Shown one piece after another: positions 33,925 through 46,245 of a stretch of DNA of 64,000 nucleotides. This stretch comes from Jaapia argillacea MUCL 33604. Its lineage: Eukaryota; Basidiomycota; Agaricomycetes; Jaapiales; Jaapiaceae. The notes beneath the pieces were generated by a model. The model saw only the letters and a list, made by a program, of their open reading frames with translations, made no database searches and was not told the DNA's origin. Position 1 is the stretch's first letter. Every line of letters begins with the position of its first letter. The stretch spans positions 666,202 through 730,201 of the forward strand of contig KL197716.1 of NCBI GenBank assembly GCA_000697665.1. Direction: 5' to 3'. The position numbers and the translations under genes are program-made.

Positions 33925-35769
33925 TCACATCTTCCAAACCTGGCGGGGAAGTAACGTCCCGATCGCGATCGAAACAAACGCGAGCACTTCAAGCACATAA
34001 TAAACCATCCACCCACCAAGGTAATGGTGTTCCTTGTCGATGGAGAGTGAGAAGAGGGAGTTGGCTGCCGCTGGCCCGATGGCGCGCATGATAGATACTG
34101 TCATTTGGCAAAGACCGTTGGTAGCACCCATGGATGCTCTGTTCGGTGCGGCGGCTGTGATGTAGATGAATATACATCCTTTTTCAATCCGTCGAAGCAC
34201 ATCAGTTCTAGTCCAATGTATCATGGAACACAAGAGGCTAACTCACCGTATGACAAGCTGATCAAGATAGAAATGACGACCTGAACACCAACCACGATCC
34301 AAACACTCAAGCTCAACCCTTGAGCCCTTGCCAAGTGGTTGATCAATGGGAACGAAGCAAAAACGGGCACAGCAGCGATAAGACCAGCTATGAAGACGTT
34401 TTTCGTCCCCCAGCGATCATGAATCTTGGCAAAGAAGCAAACTTGAAAGACTCCATTGAGGACTCCGAACACAGATAGGATCATGCCGATTTTGTGGGGA
34501 GCGAGACCGAGGCCGCCAAGATGAATGGGGGTAGAGAAGAATAAAGGTTGGAGTGCTCGGAAAGCAATGTCGACAATTGCGAGGAAGGAGTAATTGGCTC
34601 CTGCGACTACTACGCGGCGATTCAAAAGAGCCAAGAGAGGGAGAGGCTTTTCGTCTTCGTCCGGTGGGAGTTTGGTTTTAGAGGGCAGAGTTGTGGCGGA
34701 TGGTTCTTGCGATGCGACAACATTTTGTAGGGTGAGGTTTGCTGTGCTTTTGCGGAAACGGAAGAGACGAGATATTGATACAGGTGACGGTACAGTCTAA
34801 GTGCCAAACAGAGGAAAAGGAATCAGCGAACGTGCAGGTGAGAGTGCATGGCACTGACTTCTTTGAGGAAGAGAAACGTGACAAGGCATGCAAGCAAGGA
34901 GAACGTAGCGGGGACGGCGCAAGGCAAGAAATAAGGATATTGCTTCAAAAATTCATTTTGCCCGAAAAGTTCGGGAAATCGTTCAGCGGGTCGTGAAAGT
35001 GCACCACCGATCATGGGACTGAGGATAATCGGTCGTAATTCAGCAAATAGCAGATGAAGAGCATGGATTCCCGACTCGCCCTAAAGTCCCACCTGTAGAC
35101 CAGGCGATGGGCATGTAGGCGTAAGCTTGTGCAAGGTTCGTCGAGTCGGTGAGTTCCGCCATCATACTTTTGATGACTCCGATGTTTCCATTCAGAGCAC
35201 CGTTGAGGCATCGACTGCATAATGAAATTTCTCAGCACATTGTAAGATATGGAGACGATGAGAAGAGCTCACCTGAGCACCAGACCCCAAAAGGTCTGTG
35301 AAAGACCGAAACAATACATGGAAAGAGACAAGCCAAAGAGACCACTGATAATGACGGGTTTGCGACCGACATGATCAGATATACGACTCCAATGAAGGAC
35401 CGTAAGTGCCTGGGTGGCGAAGAACAGGGATTGCTGATGGAGGGGTAGGGTGGATCAGCTATCCAGGTCGGAAGCTAGTCGGAAATCTCCTCACCATCAA
35501 CCCCACATAATATCCGACCTTCGTCTCATCTCCATGCGTGATCCCAACGTTTCGTATCATCTATCGTCGCTCAACGTCAAATAAGACTTCACAAAGAAGG
35601 GGGCACTCACATCAGGAGCAAAAGGAGAAATAACCTGCCCAGTCAAAGGTTCTGCTAACTGAAGGAATAAGACGATGGAGAACTGAGCCCATGGCAGAGG
35701 AGTATGTTTCTTTTTGCGCTGTTCAGGAGCTAACAACGGGGACTCCTCATCGACATGGCTCGACGACAT
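33925..35769 (-). CDS. MFS transporter, copy C
   Basis: Third close copy. The start MSSSHVDEESPLLAPEQRKK at 35769 is followed by AEPLTGQVISPFAPD, the exon with motif A, GALNGNVGVIKSMMAEL, GGALSRPAERFPELFGQNEF, LNRRVVVAGANYSFLAIVD, HLGGLGLAPHKIGMILSVF, FFAKIHDRWGTKNVF and GATNGLCQMTVSIMRAIGPA. It ends LLPRQVWKM with its stop at 33925-33927. It differs from copy B by scattered substitutions in exons and more indels in introns. Closer to B than to A by eye over the N-terminal exons, which fits a later B/C tandem event. No break seen. Export of a toxic metabolite or ion is plausible but unproven. Confidence 0.9.
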
Positions 35770-37139
35770 GACACGAAACCGAAGGAGAAAAATGATTTGT
35801 CTGCATTATTCCTGGCAGAGTCCAACTTGCTTATAATGCCAAAAGAAAGCCGTTCGGCATAATGAGTCACATGACTGGGTTACCTCATTTGTACCAACGA
35901 TAGCCGAACGTGCGTCTCGCGGAAGGAATCGAAGGGCCTTCCTGCTTGAAAAACGTCAACGGGGAACGAACAACGCAAACAGCCAGCCAGGAGACTTGTA
36001 CAAAACAGGGTCCGTCAGGCCCAACTAGCATTGAGCCATATCAGAACCCATCTTGCACCTGGGAAACTTCTGATCCCGTCGGACCGTAGAAGAATGACCA
36101 ATCTGAGCTTCGAGCAGAGTCATTGACAGTTTGTTCGACGCGATTGGGTTCGTGATATGGCGGCGGTGTGAGAGGGTGTGAGATGGCGGGCAAGAGCTCT
36201 TCCTGGGGACTCTGTGAGTGACCGGAATTTGAGTCGTGTGCTAACGAGGATTCAGCTATAGAGCACCAACATTGAGGCGAGTAGCTTTCCTCTGTGGTAC
36301 ACTCGCAATATTAGCACAAGCCTCCTGACCGCTCCGATACCCACATCAATACCAATCACGGGTGCCGAAAAGGCCATTCATTTACGACCGGTGGAGACGT
36401 GGGTGCATCCGCCACTGTAACTTCTGACCACTGGTGCGATGTTTGATAAAGCCTCATAAGATAAACTGGATACGGCACAGGGCAAGTGAGTTCCATTCGC
36501 CGTCGACAAGCTTCGAATCTTGGGTCCAAAGGTTTGGTTTCGGTCGCTCGCCGATGGGAACTCGCAAGCAAGAGGAGTGGTGGAGGTGAACAGGTGAACT
36601 CGGCGCACACCCAGTGATAGGAGACAAGCTCTGCATTCGCCGTCGAAGTTCTAAAACCTCACAAGGTTCAAGCCACTGATATCCGTCTGCCTCATGTCCT
36701 CGTTCAACTCGTCTTTTGCAAGTGCGTGTCGGTTAAATATCAATCTCCACGTGGTCAAGACGCGCTCCTTCATTCCAAACCACTTTGCTTCTGAGCCACA
36801 GATTCACCTCGAGGCTTCGCCGCTTTGAACCTGCACAGGTGCCACTCATTGTTCTCTTCGTCCACTACGACCACCACTGTTCGCCAATGTGTTATTGAAT
36901 GACACCTCCGCCGGTCAGAGTCCACTCGGCTTGGTATCGGAGTTTTGGGCAAAGATTCCACTCGTTTCTCGTTCTCTGTTCGACATCCAACTACAACGCG
37001 CGACTTCTTCTCTCCCGCCTCCTGTCTTGATTGATTGACTCGTATCCATCACTAGCAACCTACCACGCGTTGATCATCCGTTGTATCCAACGGCTTCGCT
37101 CACTGCTTCTGCACTGTGCCCCAGTTCATCGTTGACGTT
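35770..37139. other. Intergenic: MFS C upstream flank and promoter of the next gene
   Basis: Up to about 36545 this is the duplicated MFS flank. From there to 37139 the DNA is unique and pyrimidine-rich near the end, as is common in fungal promoters. No gene is supported. Confidence 0.45.
35829..35838 (-). promoter_or_regulatory. TATA box of MFS copy C
   Basis: The minus strand reads cattataagc (reverse of gcttataatg) about 60-70 bases before the ATG at 35769. Confidence 0.55.
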
Positions 37140-37991
37140 ATGATGGGAAGGTCCCGCTCTCTCAAAGCTTCTTCCAAGAAAGCACTCCCTCCTCTACCAG
37201 TTTCTTCCGAGGCTGGGGGAAGTAACCCCGAAGACGCTGTTAAGGCTACTTCTCCAGTGGATTCGCGAAAGACCAACGGTGGGACTCGCTCTTGGTCGGA
37301 CACCAACCTTTCTACGGTCCGCGAATTGTGGAATACCTGTGTTGTAAGTCCCTCCCTCAGGATAATCTACCCCTCATCTTCTCAAACCGACGCCGTAGAA
37401 ACCGCGTAATTCACACCTCTCGACCCAGGCGGATGTTCCTCACACTCCGACCCCGTCACCTCCCCCACTGCCTGTACGACCATCACCATTGCCCCGACCA
37501 AAGACTGACGTCGATGTCAAGCGCCGTCGACGATTGGGATACATCCCCCCTGGCCCAAGCCCGTTGTGAGTACACCATTCGCTTTACTAGACCACCCCAG
37601 ATTAACCGACGCCTCCGTTTCACTTTCTGTCTGTGATGATGCTAGGTCGAGCTGTGCTGCTTACGACGATGACAGCGACGTCGAACCTGAACTCAGCAAA
37701 CGATCATCGAGTCGGTCGAAGCAGTCCACTCAAATTAGCGACGATGACGTCGAGAAGGAGAATCGCGATCCCAACGTGATAGGTGCCCGTGCCGAAGGAA
37801 TTGAAACTCGGCGTCGTCGTCAACCTGCGAGGGAGGTTGCTACACCAAGCTGCATTTTTCTGAGGGTGGACCCCACTTGGGTACCTTCGAAGGGGCCCGC
37901 CATGGTTTTCTATGCTGGCTCTGAGGAAGCGGAAACTGTGCTTGACGAAGATGAGGAGGGTGGAGAGAACTCGTTTTTGAATCTGTTTTGA
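37140..37991 (+). CDS. Hypothetical basic/acidic low-complexity protein
   Basis: No family recognised. ATG at 37140 gives MMGRSRSLKASSKKALPPLP, then SDTNLSTVRELWNTC and an intron (gtaagt to gacccag). The next exon reads ADVPHTPTPSPPLPVRPSPL and DVDVKRRRRLGYIPP. After a second intron the last exon has SSCAAYDDDSDVEPELSKRS, DVEKENRDPNVIG, TRRRRQPAREVATP, PTWVPSKGPAMVFYAG and the end DEDEEGGENSFLNLF, with its stop at 37989-37991. Roughly 200 residues. The KRRRR and TRRRR clusters plus acidic patches suggest a nuclear protein, but that is inference. The second intron boundary (around 37565-37648) is uncertain. Confidence 0.6.
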
Positions 37992-38582
37992 GTGTACTTT
38001 TTGACTGTTTTGGTATGTATGTTGTGAGGAGCAGCGTGTCTTGATGTATTCATTCGTTCTATAGCATTATTATCTACTGTAGAGTCATACGTTCTAGTTT
38101 ATGCCTTTGTAGCTGTATCATACGTCCCTGGGCCTGTGGCCCTAGTCGTCATGTGTTATCAGATAATAGAATCTGTGTTTTGACCTTCAAGTTGGTGCCA
38201 TCGCTATGCTTGGCTTTGTCACCCTTGTGGTCGCGTCGCGACTCGTGGACGCGTGAGCCGTGGACGCGTTTGTGGCTCTCGGGTGGTTCCGGTGTGTGGC
38301 CTCCTCCCAACTTTGACCCCATCCAACGCTTTGTTGGTCTTTATCGCAATCAACGACACCACGACCCTCTTTGCTTTGGCCCATCATGATCTGACTTGCT
38401 GGATACTGTGAAATGGTACGCTTACGGAAGCGCCTGCGCCTCTCCACCTCCGAACGAAGATAAAAGCCCTTCGGTCCTGCTCAAAAATGTCAACACAGCC
38501 CTCTTATCCCTTTTGTAAACAAATCTCTCTCTACCAAGTTTTTCTCTCCCGCTTCAAAACCTTTATTTAACCATTGAACAAC
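37992..38582. other. Intergenic
   Basis: 3' flank of one hypothetical gene and promoter of the next; the last 100 bases are pyrimidine-rich (ctctctctaccaag). Nothing else identified. Confidence 0.4.
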
Positions 38583-40259
38583 ATGGATATCAGACGTCCA
38601 ACTACCCCGACGCCTCAGGCTCCTCCTGGTTTACAGCATCCACAGAAACGAACGCTTCCACAGGATATGTTCTCTGGAAAGAGAAGGTACTCGTCCGCAT
38701 CTATTACGTCGCCATCGCCTAGTGGTGCGGATCGCAATCCTAGTACGCATTCGCTTGGAAGCGAAGGTGGATCTGCCTCCGCTCAGTACGTTTATTACTC
38801 TACGGGGCCCCGTCGGCCCTCAAGATCCACTGGCTATGTGAAGGATCTTCTTCCACCTGGTTCATTGCCAGATGACGATGGGCGAGTCAATATTTTTCCA
38901 ATCGTTACATTTAACACTGATGTTGAATCTCTAGGACGCACCAGGACGAGGTCCCGCGACTCCAGCGATGGCTTGGAATGGATTGTTCTACTCCGCTGAT
39001 TCCTTTCCCAAGGGCGGAGGAAACCGCTGTCGCTCGCAGGGAACCCTCCCACGGTCGAGCGATGCCTGACTTGTCGTCTTCAACCCAAACCCGAGCGTTG
39101 GGCGATAGAGCTCCCTATTCCCGACGACGAGCTCGTTCGCTTTCCATGAGACATACACCTTCAGCGTTTCTCCTAAGGGCCAGCTCCCTCGTGTATTCTC
39201 GACCCCCGATACCCCCATTGGAGCCCACCACGGAGGATATAGCATCATGGGAACGTCGTCGCGCTCGACACGTTGCGATATCGGTCGACCGAGCGAACAG
39301 GCCTTCGGCGATTCCCCCGGCTGAAGAGACCGCTGATACACCAGACTCGCCTAGTACTACCCGCGAGATCCATAGCGCCTCACCGAGCTCCCCTCCGGGC
39401 ATACCCTCCCGTAGAGTTTCAGATGTTTCCGTGCCCCCTGCTCCTGTGAACCTGGTAGCATCGCACGACTCTACTGCGGCCTCGCATACAACAGCTACCG
39501 TGGCTCGACGGCCGTTAGTTGCATTGGAGTCTGCGACCGAGGACATCGCTTCGTGGGAGCGTCGTCGCGCCCGACATCTTGCGATTTCAGTCGACCTAGC
39601 CAATGGTTCTCCCGTAACTCTCCCTGGTGAGGAAACCGATGCTACACCGGACCCACCTGAAATGATCCATGAGGATACCCCGCCGAATTCTCCTACGGGA
39701 ATTTCGCTTCGCATAATCTCAGATGCGCCTATGCATCCTTACTCTGCGAGTCTGGTTGAATCACATAGCTCCGGTGCTCGAGCGCAGATGCCACTCGATT
39801 ACCTTTGGAACCATCACCGACACAACCGCTATGCCCCAAAGACGATATCTCCGCTCAGTCCCCTGCGTGACCCCGACCTTCGGGATTTTTGGAACCCCCT
39901 TCTTGCCGTTCCAGAACGTCTTGACTCGAGTAAGAATGGTGGAACGAGATATAAGAATCGGATTCGTCCGAGAAGTGTGAGGTGTGTACGCCAGACGAAT
40001 ACCGTTAACCCTACTCTGATATTTTGTTCGCTGTAGCCTCTGTGGACCTGCTCCAAGCCAGGGCCGCCGCGATCCCTTCGACGGTCCTACTCAATCTCAG
40101 AATGGGACCGTAGTGGTGTCGACTTGCGCTCCAAGAGTGGTACGTGAAACACGGGTTCTGTCCCCTCGGACTCCTCTGCCTGTGGCACCTGGAAATATGG
40201 ATATTATGATTGTCGACACGGAACCTCTACCAATCGCCGGGCGAATCACAGTAAATTAA
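38583..40259 (+). CDS. Hypothetical protein with two internal ~100-residue repeats
   Basis: No family recognised. ATG at 38583 starts MDIRRPTTPTPQAPPGLQHP and runs to GSASAQ, where a strong donor GTACGT (38787) joins THQDEVPRLQRWLGMDCSTP after an acceptor at about 38934. The middle carries a duplicated segment: TEDIASWERRRARHVAISVD (about 39230) and TEDIASWERRRARHLAISVD (about 39536), spaced about 306 bases, with related tails (PPGIPSRRVSDVS versus PTGISLRIISDAP). A later intron ends at about 40036, and the last exon begins CGPAPSQGRRDPF and ends EPLPIAGRITVN, with its stop at 40257-40259. Proline/serine-rich and mostly disordered apart from the repeats. Role unknown. Confidence 0.6.
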
Positions 40260-40456
40260 CACTTACACAATTCCAATGGACATTAGGCCAACGTTGTAGC
40301 CTTTAGATCACACTCATTGATTGTTTTTGTATGTACAACTCCAAAATGATTATTTGTTACACGGAGCCTCCTATACAATCACACAAAACTTTTGGGCTGC
40401 CGTATCCTACACTTCTGTTGGCGAGGTCGTATCCTACAGTACAGCGAACACCGACA

Positions 40457-43400
40457 CTAGAACAAGTTATAGGCACGGGCAAGAGGCAAACGCTCTGCTG
40501 GCCCCACATTGGCTAGTTCACCATCTGCGCGCACCTCATAACTCTCCGGATCAACAGTCATCTTCGGAGTGACGTCGTTCCATTTCATATCCTTCTTTGA
40601 GACTGTTCGACATCTGCGAACGGCCTCAAAGCGCTTGGATAGACCGTAACTCTTGATGGCGCCGGATGAGATTGAGATTTCTGATACGAAGGAGACCGAG
40701 TTCAAGGCTGCGGATGCTGGGTAAGAACCCCACATTGGCTTGGAGAAGAAAGGTTGGACGGTGGGGATTGAAGCGTTGGCATCGCCCATCTGTGATTGTA
40801 ACGTACAATTCGTGGCTCAGGCTCTGCAAGAAAGAAGCATGAGAAACATGGTACTTACCTGGGCCCATGCGATAACGCCCGACTTGAGAATCATTTCGGG
40901 CTTCGCCCCGAAGTTCTCCGGCTTCCAGAGAACCAGGTCGGCAAGTGTACCAACAGCAACCTGGCCAACGAGGTGACTCATTCCGTGGGTAATGGCCCTA
41001 TGAGGAGAGCTAGATTAGTTCCATTACTAAATCGAGAGATTGTAACACTGACGGATTGACCGTGTACTTGGCAATGTAACGCTTCACTCGTCCATTATCC
41101 TTACCATCACCATCTCCGAGCGAGGCCAAGGGACCCTTGAATTCTCGCATCTTGCTAGCTGTCCTCCATGTTCGGCTAACGACTTCACCGACACGGCCCA
41201 TGGCTTGAGAATCCGAACTGATCATGGAGATGGCACCAGAGTCCTGTAAAACGTCTTCGGCGGCAACAGTTTCGCCACGGATACGAGATTCAGCGAACGC
41301 GAGATCTTCTGGGATGGATTTATCAAGGTGATGACAGACCATCAACATCTTTGGGACAACCAAGTTAGTACGTATGAATTCAATGAGAAGGGGTGATTTA
41401 CGTCGACATGTTCATCCAACGTGTTGTTCGTGAAAGGACGAGTAGGATTCGTGGACGAAGGTAGGACGTTCTCTTGGCCGCAGACGACGATGATATCAGG
41501 TGCATGTCCTCCGCCTACAAAGGCTGGTCAGATCTTCAAATCTCACGGGGAAATGATTTTGCAAACCGGCCCCTTCGGTGTGATATGTATGGATAGTCCT
41601 GTTACCGAAGGCAGCAATGGTAGCTGAAAAGACAGTCAGAACTGGACAAGGACGAAGATATAAATGCTTACTCTCGACGAAACCACTCTCGTTGAGCGTG
41701 TCCGTGTGGATATTGACCTTGAGAGGCCTTGTAAGTGGTACAATGAAAATTAAAATTGAAGTATAACTACCTGCACGTCGTACTTATCTCCAACGTCCAA
41801 GCAGTTGGTAATTACCGCAGGGGTTGATCCCCAATCTTCATGCAGTTTCAACCCTGCCGCACCAGCTTTAACTATATCTTCCAAAGCGGCGGGTCCAGCG
41901 TCATTTCCTTTCCCCGTGAAAGCGAAATTCATTGGAAGGCCATCTGTAGCTGCTAGCATGTGTCTGATATAGAAAGGACTGGGCGTGCAAGTGGTTGCAT
42001 TGGTACCAGAGCTCGGGCCAGTACCACCACCGATCATCGTTGTCGTCCCAGCCGCAAGGGCCTCGTAGACTTGTTGTGGACAAATGTAATGGACATGTGC
42101 GTCGATGGCGCCAGCAGTGACGATGAGCTTCTCGCCAGCGATTACCTCGGTAGAGGAGCCGATGATGAGGGAAGGATGGACGGACGCCATCACGTCCGGA
42201 TTCCCGGCTTTGCCGAGTCCCACAATCAATCCATCTTTGACTCCAATATCGGCCTGTGTGCATCAATGTCAGAGTCGCCATTGGGAAGGGAACCATGAAA
42301 TTACCTTGTATATTCCTGACCAGTCGATGATGAGAGCGTTGGTGATGACAAGATCGAGAGTCTCGGATGCTGGGCGGTTGGTAGCTTGACCCATACCCTC
42401 ACGAATGGTCTTTCCGCCTCCAAATTTGACCTCATCTCCGTAGACAGTCTACAAAGGGGAGTGGTAAGAATCTACCAAGAAGTAAATAAATGCGAGAACA
42501 AGACCTCGTCTCGCTCGACTTCAATCCACAGGGACGTATCACCCAGTCGAACTCTGTCACCAACCGTGGGTCCGAACATCGATACATACGCGTCGCGCAC
42601 AACATCGGTGTCCACGGTCACCGAAAGGGCACCAGGCTCAGGAACATGGCCAAAGCCTTTGGCGACCAAGTTCCTGATGATTTCATCGGTTCTTCCCAGA
42701 TCCACGACGCCTGATGCAAGACGATTTCCACCAGATATGATTTTATTGCCCGCAATGGAGCAAAGGGTGACAGTTTTGATGTCGCCGGGTTCGAATCGCA
42801 CTGCTGTGCCTGCCGGGATGTCCAGACGTTTGCCGTATGCTTTTGCACGATCGAAGGTTAGGGCAGCATTGGTTTCAATGAAGTGGTAATGCGATCCAAT
42901 CTGACAAAACATAATCTTTCATCCTAGAACGAATAGAGGTCTGTCAGAGCTGTTGGCACACCTGGATCGGTCTGTCCCCATTATTCGTGACCCTCAGCTT
43001 GACTCGTTCACGACCTTGGTTGATCAAAATCTTCTCTTTCCGAACTATTACCGCCCCAGGTAGCTTTTCTTTCGCATACTCGGAGACATCCACCACAGGG
43101 AATAGATCCTTCGCAGGAATAGGCAAGAAAGAGCCATAGAGAGCCGCCTCCAGGTTTCCATCCTCTGTGCAGATCGGGTCATGGACTGTGACAAGGAACA
43201 CACTGCGCTCAGCGTATCAGCAAACAGAAACGACTTCACCAGGGGAGACGACAAACCCATCCTCAAAGGTCCCTTCAACTTGAATCTCATGTAGAAGCGA
43301 CGGAACGCCCGGTAAAACATGGCGCCGGCCCAAGAGGGTCTTGCCGTGCTGCATCAGCTCTGCGACAGAGTGTCTGCCATCTCTGATACACTCTTGCAGC

Positions 43401-43583
43401 TGAGATGCAATCAGTGCTGTGGCCTCCGTATGATTGAGACGCAACCCTCTGGCAAGACGTTTCTGAGCTAGGAATCCGGCCTGCGGTCCAACTGCGATAA
43501 GAACTTTTTGAGGGAATCGAGAAATCGGAAGGAAATACCTGATGCAGGAGTAGTTTGACTTCATCCCTGGGTAGAAGATGCAT
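40457..43583 (-). CDS. Urease (single-chain, nickel-dependent)
   Basis: Hydrolyses urea to ammonia and CO2 in the cytoplasm, allowing urea as a nitrogen source. ATG at 43583 starts [15 protein letters not shown]. The gamma domain has [18 protein letters not shown]; the beta domain has [15 protein letters not shown] and [20 protein letters not shown]; the alpha domain starts at [20 protein letters not shown]. Active-site pieces are all present: [15 protein letters not shown] (Ni-binding HxH), [13 protein letters not shown] (carbamylated Lys), [28 protein letters not shown] (Ni ligand) and MVCHHLD (catalytic His). The C terminus is [15 protein letters not shown]. About ten exons, roughly 830 residues, the normal size for fungal and plant ureases. 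Accessory genes ureD/F/G are not in the window. The divergent F-box gene starts only about 207 bases away. Confidence 0.96.
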
Positions 43584-43790
43584 CTTCAGCGCATATATCG
43601 GCTTTGAAGTTGCGATATCTGACTGTGTCGCAAGCCTGAGCTGGCCAATTCGTGAACGAGGTGGCTCCCTTGTTTGCTATAGTGTTCAGATAAGGCAGCA
43701 TCACATGGTACCGAATTTCAATTGGAATCAAGACAACGACGCGACGCGACGCGACTTCGGATCCTCTTGCCTCTCACCATCATCTTCATC

Positions 43791-46245
43791 ATGGCGGACA
43801 AGCTCCCCGACGAACTTATCAAAGAAATCCTTGCACCAGTACTCAGAATTCCAGAAGATATGTTCACAGACATGGGCGCAAAATCCGTATTCTGTCGACT
43901 AAACAGCCAAGCCGGTGTTTGCACACTTTTGCTCGTATGCAAAAGGTGGCTGCGGGTCGCCACTCCTCTCCTTTACGAGATCGTGATCTTACGCTCCAAA
44001 GCTCAAGCTCAGGCACTTTCTACCGTCCTTACCACCAGCAAGACCTTCGGGACCTTCATCAGGAAACTCCGCGTTGAGGGAGGGTATGGGGCCGCAATGA
44101 AGACTGTCCTCTCTGCGGCTCCGAACATTACAGACATCTATCTTTCTCTGTATTTATGGTCAGACGACAACGTTTCTGGACTATGCCGTTCATTACCATC
44201 GATCAACCCCCGTCTCGTCATCCTCTTCGACGTGTCCAACGAGGTCCGCGACAACGCTAATACGCGTAAATTGACCAAGACTCTTGGTGAATGCATCCTC
44301 TCCCATTGGAGTCGTATGGTCCGTGTTTCTTTATTTCTGTCTGGAACTGAGACGTTGACTTCCTCCGATATTAAAGGAAGTGTTTTGCTCACCGTTTGTC
44401 CTTACGACCAGAGCCGCATATATCGACAGAAGACAAATACTCCAGAAGCGAGATCAACAAATTGTCGACTCACTCGTTACAGCGCCGAAACTCCAGTGTC
44501 TAGTTTACAACGAATATTACGGCTCTGTTCAGGAGTTCTCGAGATATCTGCCTCGTCCTAATTGCTTACGCCGCGTCGAATTTAAATCACCTTGTACCGA
44601 GGGATTTATGGCTGCGGTCAACAAGGATGACAAGCTAGTCCATCTCGTGCACTTTCTGGCTGCTTCGTGAGTAGACACAAGACCTCCCTTTGACCGACGA
44701 GCAATCTAACCCAGAATTGATATTCAGCCCCACAAAGGCATCCCCGGGAATTATTCAAGCCAATCCATTCTACGCCCCCCTCTCGACGGCTTCTGAGGTG
44801 GCTAGATCCAAATTTGGACTCGTATTCTCGAATTCGCCATGGGTGCCGACATCTGTGACTCGGAGATGACCATACCAGAGCTTCGCAGTTTCAGATACGG
44901 CGGAATGAATGGAACCAGGACATCTTTTTTACGGGTCTGCAAAGAGTTCAATGTGTGTTCGAACACTCCATCTATCTCGACCATTCTCACTAGACTCCAA
45001 ACCTTGTAGCTTCTCGCTCTCCCGATTCTGTACACTTATCCAGTCATCCTCAAGAGGACGTCGTTTCAACGCTTCTGTGACAGGATATCTGAAGACCCTC
45101 GTCTCGGGACATTCGTCCGGTCGTTGTTTGTGTCTGCTGGAGGAGGATCACCCTTGGGAACCGAAGATTGCATGACCGACGTAGCCCCTTTGATGCCGAA
45201 CCTTTGTCGATTCTACTGCCCGCGCGCAGCTTTCTTTCTAGATCCTCCTATCATCTCCACAAGGGCGTTCGAACTTCTGGTGCAGACAGCAGGTTCATCT
45301 CTTGTCACCTTTCGTAATGTAATCGTACGCGACAGCGAACTATGCTCATCCTATCGCTTCTCCACTCTCGGCGACTTCAAGGCTCTCCGATTCCTTGACT
45401 GGTCAAGTATTGTCACGTTTGAGTTTAGGCCAGATGAACTGTCACCTACCGCCCTCGCGTCTCTAGAACAACTCAAACTTACTACATACAGCAAGTCTAT
45501 GATAAAACTTTTCACTCACTTGAGGTGAGCCAAATTCAGATTGCTCGTTTGCCACGTAATTCAATCCGTCTTAGGTTACCTTGCCTTACACAAGTGGACA
45601 TTGGCTCCACTAGTGGATTATCAGAGATGCCCTTCTTTGAAAAACACGGTTCCAAGCTACTTACACTGGAGTTCTGCTCCGAGACGAATATCCCGGTGTT
45701 CGATCTTTGTCCCAACCTCAGCACCGTTAGGTACCGGTTGAGGCACATCGTGCGTGTTCAGTGCCATTGCCACTCCGTACAACGTCCTCTGATATTCTCA
45801 TCCAGGCACCGGAGATTGAGCAGTTTTCCTGTAACGCGGACCATATCAACTTAACCAAGATAATTGTTCTCCGGTCCTCGTACGTGCATTCTTCCTCGCA
45901 ATTCAACTAGCATTAACGTGATCTTCAGTGGATTTTGCTCGAGTCCTCTCATGACCGTTACGCCTAAGGTCCACCAAGAATGGACCAAATTTTTTCAGGA
46001 TGTCAATTTGACTAGATTTCCGAGCCTCTCAGAAATAAAGATTACAGACATCGCCTGGCCAACTACCGAGTAAGTCGATATGTCTCAAAATATTAGATCG
46101 GTTCTCAAAATCGCATTCACCACACAGGCGGGAGATCTCCAAAAATCCCTGGCCCCAGTGGTCTGAAACTTTCCAGATGAAATGGAATGTTCATTTGACT
46201 GACGGAGATGGGAGGGTGTGGACTCCCCGACTCAAGGCCAGATAG
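43791..46245 (+). CDS. F-box protein with duplicated F-box/LRR-like architecture (possibly damaged)
   Basis: Agaricomycete F-box family, candidate adaptor for SCF ubiquitin ligases. ATG at 43791: MADKLPDELIKEILAPVLRI and LLVCKRWLRVATPLLYEIVI form the F-box, then GTFIRKLRVEGG. The second half repeats the plan: IWTRILEFAMG, FLRVCKEFN spliced to LLALPILYTYPVILKR, and GTFVRSLFVSAGGG. Further exons give LPCLTQVDIGS, LTLEFCSETNIPVFDLCPNL, FPSLSEIKITDIAWPTTE and the end DGDGRVWTPRLKAR, with its stop at 46243-46245. Two junctions do not close with ordinary introns: near 44390 the frame changes with at most a 32-base intron possible, and near 44814 one extra A would be needed to connect ARSK to IWTRIL. 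Either the gene has decayed, the sequence has errors, or it is two adjacent genes. Confidence 0.7.

Larger units (their letters stand above)
33750..36545 (-). repeat. MFS duplication unit C
   Basis: Tandem partner of unit B. Similarity to the flank of A and B fades after about 36545, just past the block corresponding to 21165-21260. Confidence 0.8.

Noticed and set aside
33989-34177. Open frames in alternative frames of the MFS genes repeated in copies A, B and C
   Set aside because: Their conservation only mirrors the true MFS frame; they are +1/+2 shadows with identical boundaries in each copy.
37116-37139. Upstream extension of the 37140 gene
   Set aside because: The apparent earlier start is GTG, unusual in fungi, with ATG available at 37140.
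39115-39714. Minus-strand 199-codon open frame
   Set aside because: Antisense to the repeat-containing hypothetical gene and explained by its codon bias; no motif.
40457-43583. Urease accessory operon or nitrogen cluster
   Set aside because: No ureD/F/G, transporter of urea type or allantoin gene lies next to it; neighbours are unrelated hypothetical and F-box genes.
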